Assembly: GCA_031769625.1 (NCBI GenBank)
Contig: JAUIMM010000484.1
Location: forward strand, 2,604,001 to 2,668,000
Reading direction: 5' to 3'
DNA: 64,000 nucleotides
From: Taudactylus pleione
Lineage: Eukaryota > Chordata > Amphibia > Anura > Myobatrachidae
This document shows, piece after piece, positions 22,452 to 33,746 of this stretch. The position numbers and the translations under genes are program-made. Numbering within the stretch: the first letter of the stretch is position 1; each line of letters opens with the position of its first letter. Below the pieces are notes generated by a model. That model was not told the origin of the DNA, did no database searches, and was given only the letters and a program-made list of their open reading frames with translations.

Positions 22452-22507
22452 AACCAATCATTTCAGCCACAGTTGTGTGGCAGACCCTGGCGCTGAAATG
22501 ATTGGTT
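22452..22507. other. Conserved 3' hairpin of the hAT family (A)
   Basis: The arms AACCAATCATTTCAGC and GCTGAAATGATTGGTT form a perfect 16-bp stem around a 24-nt loop. Confidence 0.85.
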
Positions 22508-23566
22508 TGTTAAAGTGTGCATGTCCTGTTTATACAACATAAGGGTGGGTGGGAGGGCCCAAGGACAATTCCATCTTGCACCTCTTTTTTTTCTTTGCAT
22601 TATGTACAGTTTGGGGCCTAGTTTTTCAATGCCATCCTGTCTGCCACTGCAGTTTCACGCCTAGATGGGTCACGTGTTTGTGCCGCCCACTTGTGTCGCT
22701 TAGCATAGTCATCCAGCTACCTCGGTGCAACCTTTTGGACATAAAAACACTATTGTGAGGTGTGAGGTATTCAGAATAGACTGGAAATGAGTGGAAATTA
22801 AGGTTATTGAGGTTAATAATAGCATAGGAGCAGAAAAACCTACAAATTCTGTGATTTTAGCTGTTTTTATGCTTTTTTTCAAAAAAATACAGATCCAAAA
22901 CACAAAACCCAGAACCCAAAACACGCAAGGGTGGTTTTGGCAAAACCAATCCAGATCCAAAACACGAAGAAAGATCCAGATCCAAAACCAAAACACAAAA
23001 CACGAAAAGTGGCCGGTGCACACCCCTAATATATATATATATACTAGGGGTGTGCACCGGCCACTTTTCGTGTTTTGTGTTTTGGTTTTGGATCTGGATC
23101 TCTCTTCGTGTTTTGGATCTGGATCGGTTTTGCCAAAACCACCCTTCCGTGTTTTGGGTTCTGGGTTTTGTGTTTTGGATCTGTATTTTTTTTTAAAAAA
23201 GCATAAAAACAGCTAAAATCACAGAATTTGAGGGTTTTTCTGCTCCTATGCTATTATTAACCTCAATAACCTTCATTTCCACTCATTTCCAGTTTATTCT
23301 GAACACCTCACACCTCACAATATTGTTTTTATGGCCGAAAGGTTGCACCGATGTAGCTGGATGACTATGCTAAGCGACACGAGTGGGCGGCACAAACACG
23401 TGGCCCATCTAGGAGTGACACTGCAGTGGCAGACAGGATGGCAGTTTGAAAAACTAGGCCCCAAACAGTACATACTGCAAAGAAAAAAAAGAGGTGCAAG
23501 ATGGAATTGTCCTTGGGCCCTCCCACCCACCCTTATGTTGTATAAATAGGACATGTACACTTAACA

Positions 23567-23622
23567 AACCAATCATTTCAGCGCCAGGGTCTGCCACATG
23601 ACTGTGGCTGAAATGATTGGTT
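23567..23622. other. Conserved 3' hairpin of the hAT family (B)
   Basis: A perfect 16-bp stem, AACCAATCATTTCAGC with GCTGAAATGATTGGTT, with a 24-nt loop. Confidence 0.85.
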
Positions 23623-23678
23623 CGTTTGGGCCCCCACAAAACAAGCTGGCAATTAATGTGTCCCTGCACAAACTGGTT

Positions 23679-24704
23679 CTACGGAGGCAAGATGTCGTCC
23701 TCATCCTCCTCATCCACCGATTCCTTGGATAAAACAGGAAAAAGGGATTTAGGTGACCCTGGACTGCTTACGGTCTGAGCCAAAGTTTCTGAACTTGACA
23801 GTAACTTTTTATGAACGCGCTGCAGGTGCCGTATAAGGGAGGATGTTCCTAGGTGGTTAACGTCCCTACCCCTACTTATTTCACCTTTACATATGGTACA
23901 TATGGCAAGACAGTTGTTGTCCGGATTTGGATAGAAATATTGCCAGACCAAAGAGGTGGAATGTTTGGTCTTCTGCCCAGGCATGACCGTGATGGGCTTT
24001 TTCATCCCACGGACAACAACTGTCTCCCCCGGAGCCTGATTTAAACAAACCACATCACCATCAGAATCCTCCTCGCCAACTTCCTCCTCAGTGCCAGCTA
24101 CACCAGTATCCTCATCCTGTTATACTTCAACAGTGACATCTTCAATTTGCATATCAGCAAGTGGACTGTGGGTGCTCCTTTCAGCACTTGCAGGGGGCGT
24201 GCAAATGGTGGAAAGAGCCACCTCTTCCCGTCCAGTGCTGGGAAGGTCAGGCATCGCAACCGCCACCACACTTGGACTCTCCTTGGGGATTTGTGATATC
24301 TTCTTAGAACGCACAGTTCTTCGCTGTGCTTTTGCCAGCTTAACTCGTTTGATTTTTTTAGCGGGAGGAGGGCTTCCATCGTCATGTGAAGCTGAACCAC
24401 TAGTCATGAACATGGGGAAAGACCTTAGCCGTTCCTTGCCACTCCGTGTCGTAAATGGCTTATTGGCAAGTTTACGTTTCTCTTCAGATGATTTAAATGT
24501 TTTTTTCAAGGTCATTTTCCTGAACTTTGTCATTTGGGATTGTATGTGCCCTCTACTATGACATTGGGCATCGGCCTTGGCAGACGACGTTGATGGCATG
24601 TTATCGTCTATGTCATGACTAGTGGCAGCAGCTTCAGCACTAGGAGGAAGTGGTTCTTGATCTTTCCCTATTTTATTTTTATCGGAGAAAGTTTGGTCCT
24701 CCAT
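23679..24704 (-). pseudogene. BED-finger protein from hAT B (truncated transposase)
   Basis: A single frame of about 340 codons runs from MEDQTFSDKNKIGKDQ at 24704 to a stop at 23679, with one in-frame TAA at 24118-24120. Residues in order: a charged N-terminal region with the basic patch AKKIKRVKLAKAQRRTVRSK (possible nuclear signal), an acidic stretch after the stop codon, then a BED zinc finger (WQYF.PNPDN, CTICKGEISRGRDVNHLG, RHLQRVH) with its cysteine and histidine pairs visible. The frame then joins the acidic tail DEEDEDDILPP seen at the 3' end of element A. The catalytic and dimerisation regions are deleted with the frame preserved. If the single stop were absent in other copies, the product would be a DNA-binding protein without nuclease. 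In this copy it is interrupted. Confidence 0.8.
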
Positions 24705-24726
24705 TTATGTTATATTGATATATACA

Positions 24727-25390
24727 TGCGGCTAAGGCGCACACAAACACAGAAAATAATTTTTTATTTTTGTTGGAGACTAGTGCACTTTGTGGGTTAC
24801 ACCACCCTTTAAGAAATGAGCCAGCCGGCCCTTTACTTATGGGACACAGGCGCACGCTTGGCACTACTTTGTTGATGCACGTGCGGCTACTGCGCACACA
24901 ATTCACAAACACAGAAAATATTTTTTTATTTGGTTTGGAGTGTACTTTGGGGGTTACAGCACCCTTTAACGGTCAAGCCAGGCGGCCCTTTACTTATGAC
25001 ACAGGCGCACGCTTGGCACTACTTTGTTGATGCACGTGCGGCTACTGCGCACACAATTCACAAACACAGAAAAAACATTTTTATTTGGTTTGGAGTGTAC
25101 TTTGGGGGTTACAGCATCCTTTAATGGTCAAGCCAGCCGGCCCTTTACTTATGACACAGGCGCACGCTTGGCACTACTTTGTTGATGCACGTGTGGCTAC
25201 TGCGCACACAATTCACAAACACAGAAAATATTTTTTTATTTGGTTTGGAGTGTACTTTGGGGGTTACAGTACCCTTTAACGGTCAAGCCAGGCGGCCCTT
25301 TACTTATGACACAGGCGCACGCTTGGCACTACTTTGTTGATGCACGTGCGGCTACTGCGCACACAATTCACAAACACAGAAAAAATATTT
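24727..25390. repeat. 155-160-bp tandem array in hAT B leader
   Basis: Four to five units match the 160-bp units of element A on the opposite strand (complement of GTAGCCGCACGTGCATCAAC). They lie between the promoter-proximal leader and the transposase start. Confidence 0.9.
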
Positions 25391-25805
25391 TTTTTTAGCA
25401 CTTGGGGGGAGCACCCCTGATGAACAGAGCACCCCCTGGACAACACTACAGCACCCCTTTAGGACTGGGACACTGCACAGGACTTTGGAGTGGACACAGC
25501 TCCTATGGACAACTGACTGCACAACACAGTCCAGCCAGCCCCTATGGACTTTGAAGTAGTGGACACAGCCCCTATTAACAACAGCAGCACAGCACAACAC
25601 AGCCAGCCCCTATGGACTTTGAAGTAGTGGACACAGCCCCTATGGACAACAGCAGCACAGCGCAGCACAGCACAGCACAGCACAGCACAGCACAACACTA
25701 CTCTGCACTACACTACACTACACTACACAGCCCAGCCAGCCCTAACTCCCACCCTCCCTCTTCACTGTCCACAGCTGAGTGAGAAAATGGCGCCGACGCG
25801 GGTAC

Positions 25806-25815
25806 CTTATATAGG
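25806..25815 (-). promoter_or_regulatory. TATA box of hAT element B
   Basis: CCTATATAAG on the minus strand, in the same context as in A and C. Confidence 0.6.
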
Positions 25816-25982
25816 ATCCAAAACCCGCGAGACTCGGAAGGCGGGATGATGACGTTTTGCCTCGATTTCAGAATCCGAGTCAGGCGGGAAAAGTCGAGCC
25901 TGACTCGGATCGGACTCGGATCGGGGGGGCTCGGGGGGTTTCGGATTTCAGAAATCCGAACCCGCTCACCCCTAATATATAT

Positions 25983-26280
25983 GCACACATATTTATAGAC
26001 ACACACACATATATATATACATGTATATACATATATATGCTATATACACACATGCATCATGCACATATGTATATTATATATACACACATTTATATAAACA
26101 TATATATATATCTATATATATATATATATACATACACACACATACATATTATTAACACATATATACATATTCACATACATATATACACATTCCCAAGTTA
26201 CATATTTTTAAAGTTAATTTCCATAAAGGTTTAAATTAATTTATTACACACACATAAAGGCTTAAAGCAGTTTAATAGCA

Positions 26281-26321
<41 letters not shown>

Positions 26322-26367
26322 CTCTATATCAAACTGTTTTAAACCTTTGTGTGTTTTATATATATAT
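25983..26367. repeat. CA/TA-rich microsatellite region
   Basis: Mixed ACACATATAT runs are followed by a pure TA tract at 26284-26319. Short frames inside are low-complexity artefacts. Confidence 0.8.
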
Positions 26368-26368
26368 A

Positions 26369-26664
26369 GTCAGGGCCATAAATATTGGGACATTGACAGA
26401 ATTTTCATATTTTGGCCTCTATTCACCACCACAATGGCTTTGAAATGAAACAAACAAGATGTGGGAGGCACATATAGAAACTGTTGTAATTCCTATACCG
26501 TTCACCTGATTTGGTTGTAATTACCCTCAAATTAAATCTGAAAGTCTGCAGTTTCTATATGTGCCTCCCACATCTTGTTTGTTTCATTTCAAAGCTATTG
26601 TGGTGGTGAATAGAGGCCAAAATATGAAAATTCTGTCAATGTCCCAATATTTATGGACCTGACT
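26369..26664. mobile_element. Palindromic Tc1/mariner MITE, about 296 bp
   Basis: The ends AGTCAGGGCCATAAATATTG and the complement of CAATATTTATGGACCTGACT sit at TA dinucleotides. Near-perfect arms of about 130 bp (ATTTTCATATTTTGGCCTCT, AACAAGATGTGGGAGGCACA) face each other around a short centre at 26490-26550, so the whole element is one hairpin. It has no coding capacity. Confidence 0.9.
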
Positions 26665-26669
26665 GTATA

Positions 26670-27970
26670 TATGCTGCTGTTAAACCTTTATGTGATCAGA
26701 TAAAATATATAATATACTACACACACAATGCATATACTGGTGCCAGACATCACACTCACCTGAGTTTTCTGTCACAGCTACTGCCCGGCTGCAGTTGCCT
26801 AGGGGGGGTCAATGGGTGGAGCCTCGGAAGACATGGGGCAGAGCCTCGGAAGACACGAGGCGGAGCTTCGGGCAACTGAGAGTATGCAGTACACAGCTTC
26901 AGGCTCAGAGAGTTTAGCATGAATCAGAGGCGGAGCTTAGCGCTACTCACAGTCGGCCTGGGGACGGAGTTTTGGACAGCCCGGGGCAAAGCTTCACGCA
27001 AGCCCGAGGGTAGGCGGGGGTGGAATAGGCAAGAATTCTGGCTGCCAGTATAATGGATAGGCTTCAGAATGCTGTGGTGGTGACAGGAAAATAGTTTTTT
27101 CCTGTCTGCACTGCAGCAGTGAGTCTTGTGGGCCTATTTTCATGGGGAGGCCTGGAGCTGTAGCTCCACCCACCCCATTGTTAATCCGGCCCTGTTTGTG
27201 CAGGCCCTCCCTCTCTTGCTGGCATACTCGCCGAGAAGACTCTGGCACTGTACCAGAGTCTACTATGCAAGTATAGATATCTGAGAACATGGTGCCCGCA
27301 CCATTTTCTTTAATTGCTCTATTGCATATGTGCAAATCATCGGAAAGATGTCACCAGCATAAGTTTCCCAGAGATATCTGCAGTGTCAACAGACAGGTAA
27401 GTATTGTCTATGGGTGAGGGGTGTGCGGCAGGAGTGGGTATTAAGAGAGTAGGGGGCCCATTTGCAGTCTTTGTTCGGGCCCCTTCCTCTCTAGCCAGTA
27501 GCGCAAGTGAGTAAACTCTGGCCTAGCGACCATTTTCCAGGCAATTTTTCTACTGCGCATGCACTAATTACCAGGAAAATGTCCACCGACCCACTTTTAC
27601 GGAAATTTGCAGCTGCTGCTGCCGATACAGGACTCTAGAGAGTCAAATATTTAAGAACATGGGTGCATGGTGTGCAATGTGGGCCCCACCAGACCCAGGG
27701 GCCTGTGTACACCACACACCCTGCACCCATTATAGATTCGCCACTGGTGTGCAGTGTGCATTGTGTGACTTGCACACCCTGCACCCACTATGGATATGCC
27801 CATGGATGATTCCAAGGCTGTTTTGTGAAGTACTGTACTTTATAAATAACCTCCAATATAGATATATTGTTAAGGGTCTTGTCTGTACATAAAGATCACA
27901 CACATGCAAAGTTTAATATTAATGTTTTCATTTATTGTAGCTGGGAAAAAAACACTGTATACATATGTGA
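26670..27970. other. Unassigned intergenic sequence with small repeats
   Basis: Three related GGCGGAGCYTCGGRAGACA-like segments occur at 26815-26900 and two copies of a TGTGCA...CACCCTGCACCCA.TAT block at 27660-27800. No gene was recognised. Confidence 0.4.
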
Positions 27971-27974
27971 AAAC

Positions 27975-28590
27975 GGGTTGGGTATGAGATCCCGGCGGTC
28001 GGGTTGCCACTGGTCAAAATACCAACAGCGGCATCCGGACAGTCAGAATCCCAACACCCATTAGGAAAGAAGGTAAGACTAACTCTTACCCCTACCCCTA
28101 ACCCTCCCTCCCCAGTGCCTAAGCCTAACCTCCCCCCTAGTGCCTAAACCTAACCTCCCCCTCCCTGCACCCTAAACCTAACACTCCCTCCCCTGTCCCT
28201 AAACGTAACCTCCCCCCTAGTGCCTATACCTAACCTCCCCTCCCTGCACCCTAAACCTAACACTCCCTCCCCAGGGATAAAACCTAACCTCCCCCCTACA
28301 CCCTAAACCTAACACTCCCCCCCTGTGCCTAAGCCTAACCTCCCCCCTAGTGCCTAACCCTAACCCTCCCCCTAGTGCCTAACCCTAACCCTCCCCCCTA
28401 GTGCCTAACCCTCCCCCTAGTGCCTAACCCTAACCCCGCACCATAACCTAACACTCCTCTTAACGCCTGATACTTACCTTCGGGATGCCGGCAGTCGGGA
28501 TTCTGGTGCCGGGATCCTGATGCTGTTGGGATTTCGGCACAGGTATTTCGCCCTTCGGCATCCCTCACGCCGGAATGCTGACTACATCCC
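27975..28590 (-). mobile_element. MITE with CCTAA-rich minisatellite core
   Basis: The ends share a roughly 40-bp imperfect inverted repeat. The left end, GGGTTGGGTATGAGATCCCG, corresponds to the complement of the right end, GGGATGTAGTCAGCATTCCG. Both then continue with CGG.GTCGGG/GGATGCC and ATACC blocks. The core, 28080-28465, is a CCTAACCTCCCCCCTAGTGC minisatellite, the complement of the TTAGG-rich cores at 9660 and 13020. Confidence 0.65.
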
Positions 28591-28591
28591 T

Positions 28592-29520
28592 GTGACAACT
28601 AAACATTCTATTTTTTGTGCTACAACTTATGGAAACGCTTTTTATTACTTAAACGATTCATCACAAGTCAATGCTACTTCTTGCTGCAAGTGTTGGTATC
28701 ACTTGGGGCTCTCTCTCTCTCTTTCTCACATTAAACATTTTTACGTGTTCTCACAATGCCGTTGGCTCCTGTTTTGAAAACAGTGCTTGAGGCCAGGATT
28801 TTCCTCACTGCGTCTGAGATGTGGAACAAAGTCAGAATAAAATGTGATGTTGTCCCCCATGGATCATCTTTAGGCTCAATGCAGCAAGTTCTATCTGCAT
28901 CATATTATAATGAAAAACATTCCCAAACGTGCTCACTGGATGCTAACTTTCCACAGGAGCATCAAACAACAGCCCATACATTAAACATGTGCAGATTACT
29001 ATACATAAATGTATTAATTTATTTATTAACAGTTATTTATTTAGCGCACTCATATTCCGCAGCGCTTATCAGTTGTTGCCATAATGGTAATAAAAAGTGT
29101 GTACAGCACAAAGTAAGCCTTTGTCATTCATGTATCTCAATACATAATACATACAGTACATGAAAATGTCTTTACATATAATTATTATTATTGTGTTTTT
29201 ATTATTTGCAAAATACTCAGAAAGATACTCCAGGACTGAAAATATAAGGTAACAATTTCCACCCAAGATGACATACATAAACAGTCCAGGAAAAGGTGTA
29301 AAAAGTGCCATAGAAGAGGATACAATAGAAGATTCGTATTTCGGTAAATAGAGTTGACTCAAACACATGACTGTTGTTAGTAAAACTCAATGACTGTGGA
29401 CAACTAGATTTAAAAAACGATGGATGCCATGAAAAAATACCGACACAATATTCTATGATTCAGACTTTTTTTTAAAATGATCTATGGATGCTGCAGAAGA
29501 ACATCTCTATATATATAAAA
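28592..29520. other. Unassigned sequence with an old dispersed-repeat fragment
   Basis: A 135-codon open frame at 28756-29163 shows no domain or codon pattern that I recognise. Within 29030-29075 the complement reads AAGCGCTGCGGAATATGAG, a motif I recall as common in frog dispersed repeats. That attribution is from memory. Confidence 0.4.
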
Positions 29521-30167
29521 TAAAGGCCCTCATTCAGACCCACTCGCAAGCGGGCGCACGTACGTTAGGCGTACGTACAAAAATATTTAAATTCAAGGGC
29601 TCGCTCGTATTTTCGATCGCATCTAAAAATCCTCCCCAAACTCAGACGACCCCTCCTCTAACTAACGAGCGTGCGAAATAGCGAGCGTACATCCCCGAAA
29701 TGGCTTGAAGGGAACGCACGCACAAGTATAAACCGGAAGTGGCCATGTCAGATGTCGATTACCTGCTCCTTTATTCTGCCTACCTCCATCAATCGTATCA
29801 TGCCAATCAATGTATCAATTAGCTTAATTGTTTTTTTTTTTCAACACAATGCAAGAAACTTTACTCTTGTCCGTGTTTGTATTTACCCGCAGAATACGTA
29901 CGGCTTAAACATTCGCTTTTATTGCTCAAAAAACATGTTAGCCACAATGAAACAATTGTTCTATTGCTGTGGATCCCCGCATATTTCCCGGGGTTCATTT
30001 CTTTATTTAAATTTGCTTACGCATGTCACTGCATCAAGCCTATCATAACTCTCCTGAGATTTCTGGCCCTGTCGAACACATGACTCATACACTAACCAAT
30101 AAAATTGCTCCTGTTAATTTCCAAGATACATTAGCCAATCAGAAATTTTTGGCACACTTTATCAGAA

Positions 30168-31450
30168 ATGAATTTTAAGAAAAACACCATTGCCATCATG
30201 AGAGCCTCCGCATTCACCAGGCGCGAGCTGCTGGTGCTAACGGAGGTGATGGATCTGCGTATCACCAGCCAGCCTCCACCCATCACCAACCGGCAGAAGC
30301 GTTCTGCATATGCGGAGGCACGGGCCCGCCTGCGCTCCTTCGGCTCATGCCACAACATCGGCCAGCTGGAGCGCAGGTGGTCTGACCTGCAACGGCGAAC
30401 GCCCCGCTTGCTGGCATGCTTTCGCATTTGCAGATAGTGGAAAGTAAGTGTTATGTATTGTGGTTTTCATGTTTGTCTTTGTGGGGCAAACTGCGTGTGC
30501 ATGTTTTCATGTCTGTCCTATTTTTTCATTCTCATCATATCTGCGTGTGCATGTTTTTATGTCTGTCCTATTTATTCATTCTCCGCATATCTGCATGGCC
30601 ATGTTTTCCCTCTATTTCTGATATATTCATTCTACTCATATTTGCATGTTTTTTGTTGGTGGTGGGTGATTTTAAAATGTTATTTGGCCAGGATTTGGCC
30701 AGAAACTAACCACAATTTGTTTGACATCTTTTAGGGGGACAGGCAAGACTACGCCGTCACCGTCCGGCCAGACGACGGTCCCGCCCACTCTCACCCACCC
30801 CCAGCCAACACTCCACCCCAAATAATTCCCCTATTCCCCCCTCCTCCCAAGCCTTCCAAGACCCTCTCCCGGAACTGTCAGGCCTCCTTCCCCTCCGTCC
30901 CCCTTCCCCCTCTCCTCCAACCACCCCTCTTCCAATTACCCCCTCCCCGGAGTCCGTGATAACCCCGCCCCGTTCTTTGGGGAATGAAGGCTCCTCCGAG
31001 GATGAAGATGGAGGGACTTCGGGATCTGCCGTTTTGGCTACCGGTATGTTTTTCTTTCGCGTTTTTTTTAACCACAAACTGTTTGTATGTAATCATGTGT
31101 CGTTCCTTTATTCGTGATTTTTGGGTTGTTTTTTGGTGATTTAGCAGTTTGCCTTTACCTCTTCCTGCTGATTTCAACATACACATATCACACCTGTGGG
31201 TATTTCTACATAGGCCTTGTAATTTTTGGAGCACCCCTTTTTTTTTAAATTTTGGTTTTGGAGTGATTTCGTTGTGTTTTTGTTTTTTTAATGTGGATTC
31301 CCTATTGTTTGATTAATCCACACACTTTTCTCACCCACAGAGGAACAGAGGCGTCGGCAAGAGGTGGAAGATTGTGTGGCACACATGCGCCAAAATGTAA
31401 TTGGGGTGCTTGTGGCCCTTGACCGGCTGTCTGGCATCCTTCGGCAGTAG
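30168..31450 (+). pseudogene. SANT-like gene A of the Harbinger element, one frameshift
   Basis: Three exons are proposed: 30168-30443, 30735-31043 and 31341-31450. Exon 1 has a Myb/SANT-like block (FTRRELLVLTEVMDLR, later QLERRWSDLQRR), the type that helps Harbinger transposases bind DNA and enter the nucleus. Exon 2 is a proline/serine-rich linker ending in an acidic EGSSEDEDGG run. Exon 3 is a short charged, probably helical tail (EEQRRRQEVEDC, LVALDRLSGIL) ending at TAG. Donors GTAAGT and GTATGT and acceptors TTTTAG and CCACAG fit, and phases join cleanly across both introns. However, exon 1 needs a one-base shift near 30413 to enter the frame that joins exon 2; without it a TAG lies at 30434-30436. 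An AATAAA signal follows at 31477. Translation could start at 30168 or 30198. Confidence 0.7.
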
Positions 31451-32269
31451 TTTTTTTTTGTTTTTATCTTTTTCAAAATAAATTGTTTATTTCTAATATA
31501 CGTTCTGCCTCATTCGTTTTTTCAAAACCAAAGATAGTTAACCCTGACATAAGTAGACTGTTCCTGCAAGGTTTTGCATTTAAAAAAAATTAGATTGGGT
31601 TTTGTATTTGTATGTAAAACACCCTCAAGAAACACATAACAGTAACAATGTCATTTCCCTTTTTGTGTGTAGTGTCAATTAGATATTTCTACATTTTACA
31701 GGTTCCTAGTTGGTGGACAAGCTGCTTAGGCGAATCTTACAAAGCCAAATGATTGGACAGGCTTCCTTTTGGTGTGGGTTGGGAACCTGAAAACATATTT
31801 CATTTTTGCTCAACTGGCGGCAGTACTGGATTACCCCTTAGTCAAATGTAAGGTGTGTTAACCTGGTTAAACTTGCTGGTAACGTCCAAAAAAAGGAAGA
31901 ACATTTAACTCTTCAAACATTTATTAACAACATAACTGAGAAATCAAAGTGGTCACTCACAAAAAAAACACACAGTGATAATCTCAAATACAACACATAC
32001 CAATAAAAAAAAACAAAAAAAACAAATCAAGAACTGGTTGAGGAAGGACCATGCCAAAATGATTCCACAAACATGGCGTTGCGATATGGGTTCCAGAATA
32101 TATTCCCAAAATGACCAGATCCAGGTTTGGTAAGGGTAGCATGAAGTAGTGAGCGTTGTAGTGCCAAAGATTATGTGAACAAACCGAAGATGGTGAAAAA
32201 AAGAAAACAAAATTAGATGTTCGCAAACAAACACAAACACATTAGGTTTAAACACTGTTTTGTTAAAAC

Positions 32270-33520
32270 TTACCTAAAAAATCTGGCCACCACATCATCG
32301 CATATGGCCCCCCCACATACTGACCTCCGACCAACCTCGGGGGGGCCATCCTCAGGTAAGGCATCCTCTGGCTGCATTGGGACACCACTCCTTATGGCGA
32401 TGTTGTGAAATATCCCACACAGGACCACAATTTTCGACACCATATCCGGCAAATACATGAGCTCGCCACCAGAGCGGTGGAGGCATCTGAATCGGCCTTT
32501 TAAAAGGCCGATACAGCGCTCCACCACTTGCCTGGTGGCTGTAAGTGCGGAATTAAATGCACTTTGTGGGCCTGGTGTGGGAGCCAAATAAGGAGTGAGC
32601 AGCCAGGACATGCAAGGATATCCACTGTCTCCTATGGAAAAGAATTGACAACATCAGGAACACTGTGTATCAAGCTTAACATTGTTATGTACTAAAGCTC
32701 TCCACTTACCCAGAAGCCACGCATCACCAGCTTGTAGGTTGGTTAATTTGTGCCATATCACTGATTGCCGGATGACGAAGGAGTCATGTGCACTTCCGGG
32801 TAATTTAGCATTCAGGGACAGGATCTGGAGGGAGGCATCACATACCACCATTACATTCAGGGAGTGATAGTGTTTCCTGTTTCGAAATATGGCCTCCAGC
32901 CGTGCTGGAGGCTGAAGTGGTATGTGAGTACCATCCACAACCCCTATGATGTGTGGGAAGGCAGCTATTTGGTAAAAATTGGCCTTGGCCACACTAAGGG
33001 CACCCATATCCAAAGGCATTTGAATAAAATGATGGAGGTGCTTGAAAAGTGCCTCCATCACTGCCCTCAGGATCCGGGAAAAGGAGGATTGGGAGATGCC
33101 CGCCACTATTCCCACCATTGTTTGAAACGATCCTGAGGCACAGAAATGTAACACCGCCATAAACTGCGTAAGTGGTGGTATTGCTGTTGGACTGTCAATT
33201 TGCCGCTCAAGATCACTTTCTATTAATGAGAGAGTGTCTATGATGATTTTGGGAGGTAGACGGTAGCGCCTTAAAACCTCATCATCGGGCATTCCAAAAA
33301 GGGTGACACGTGTTCGAAATATCTGGGGCCTTGCATGCCTACGATACCTATGCCTGGGACGAGATTGAGGTTGGTCGGCTTCCGGGAGCATGGCCAGAAC
33401 AATCCGCCCCAGATCAACCTGAAATTCAAAGTAAGGCTTTTGACCCACCCCAAAACTATATTAAAACAACTTAGCTTGATGATACCATCCATTGCTGCTT
33501 ACATGGCGGGGTATTGTCAT
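32270..33520 (-). CDS. Harbinger DDE transposase (HARBI1-like), apparently intact
   Basis: The proposed minus-strand CDS is 33520-33503, 33418-32710 and 32631-32270, about 362 residues, close to the usual 350 of HARBI1-type proteins. Introns use GTAAGC/TTTCAG and GTAAGT/CCATAG, and phases agree. The helix-rich N-terminal region includes PPLTQFMAVLHF and IVAGISQSSFSRIL. The catalytic triad is visible: the aspartate in GVVDGTHIPL, the aspartate in GDSGYP (created across the second intron) and the glutamate in VERCIGLLKGRF. The enzyme would cut and paste the transposon at 3-bp targets together with the SANT-like partner. No stop or frameshift was seen. The tiny first exon is the least certain part; a downstream ATG at 33448 is an unspliced alternative. 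Confidence 0.88.
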
Positions 33521-33583
33521 GATACGTCCAAACTGAAAATAAACACCAAAATTACTTGACACATTTCACTCTGTGCATTTTTG

Positions 33584-33591
33584 TTTATAAA
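33584..33591 (-). promoter_or_regulatory. Possible TATA box of the Harbinger transposase
   Basis: TTTATAAA lies about 65 bp upstream of the proposed ATG at 33520, leaving room for a short 5' leader. It is symmetrical, so strand is inferred from the gene. Confidence 0.4.
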
Positions 33592-33746
33592 TTTTGTGCT
33601 AGACCAAAGTTAAAATATGCCAAACACACATTTAGCAAAACAGCAAAACGACATTTAACACAGTACATCAAAATGGGTCGAAATGTTGGCACAAAAAGCG
33701 AAAGAGAAACCACCAAAAAGTTAGAATGATTATTAAGCTGTTAAAA

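Larger units (their letters stand above)
17776..23028 (+). mobile_element. Satellite-loaded hAT element A (5.25 kb)
   Basis: The ends are TAGGGGTGAGCGG and the complement of TAGGGGTGTGCACC. The 8-bp flanks ATATATAT are identical, but they lie in a TA tract, so they are weak evidence alone. In order it holds a TATA promoter, a leader, an array of about eleven 160-bp units, the transposase N-terminus, an array of about twelve 139-bp units, the transposase C-terminus, a conserved hairpin and a 3' end. The catalytic middle is missing, so the element is non-autonomous. It is inverted relative to its neighbour B. Confidence 0.92.
23045..25974 (-). mobile_element. hAT element B (2.9 kb), internally deleted
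   Basis: The ends are TAGGGGTGTGCACC (left) and the complement of TAGGGGTGAGCGG (right). The flanks are ATATATAC and ATATATAT. It lies only 16 bp from element A, in inverted orientation. Reading leftward it has a TATA box, leader, four to five units of the roughly 155-bp repeat, the transposase N-terminus with BED finger, an internal deletion, the acidic C-terminal tail, the conserved hairpin and the 3' end. Confidence 0.92.

Noticed and set aside
28080..28465. Interstitial telomere
   Set aside because: Units are not TTAGGG/CCCTAA; the period is longer and the block sits inside a MITE-like element.
28756..29163. 135-codon plus-strand frame
   Set aside because: No recognisable domain, no splice or promoter support, and its end overlaps a dispersed-repeat motif.
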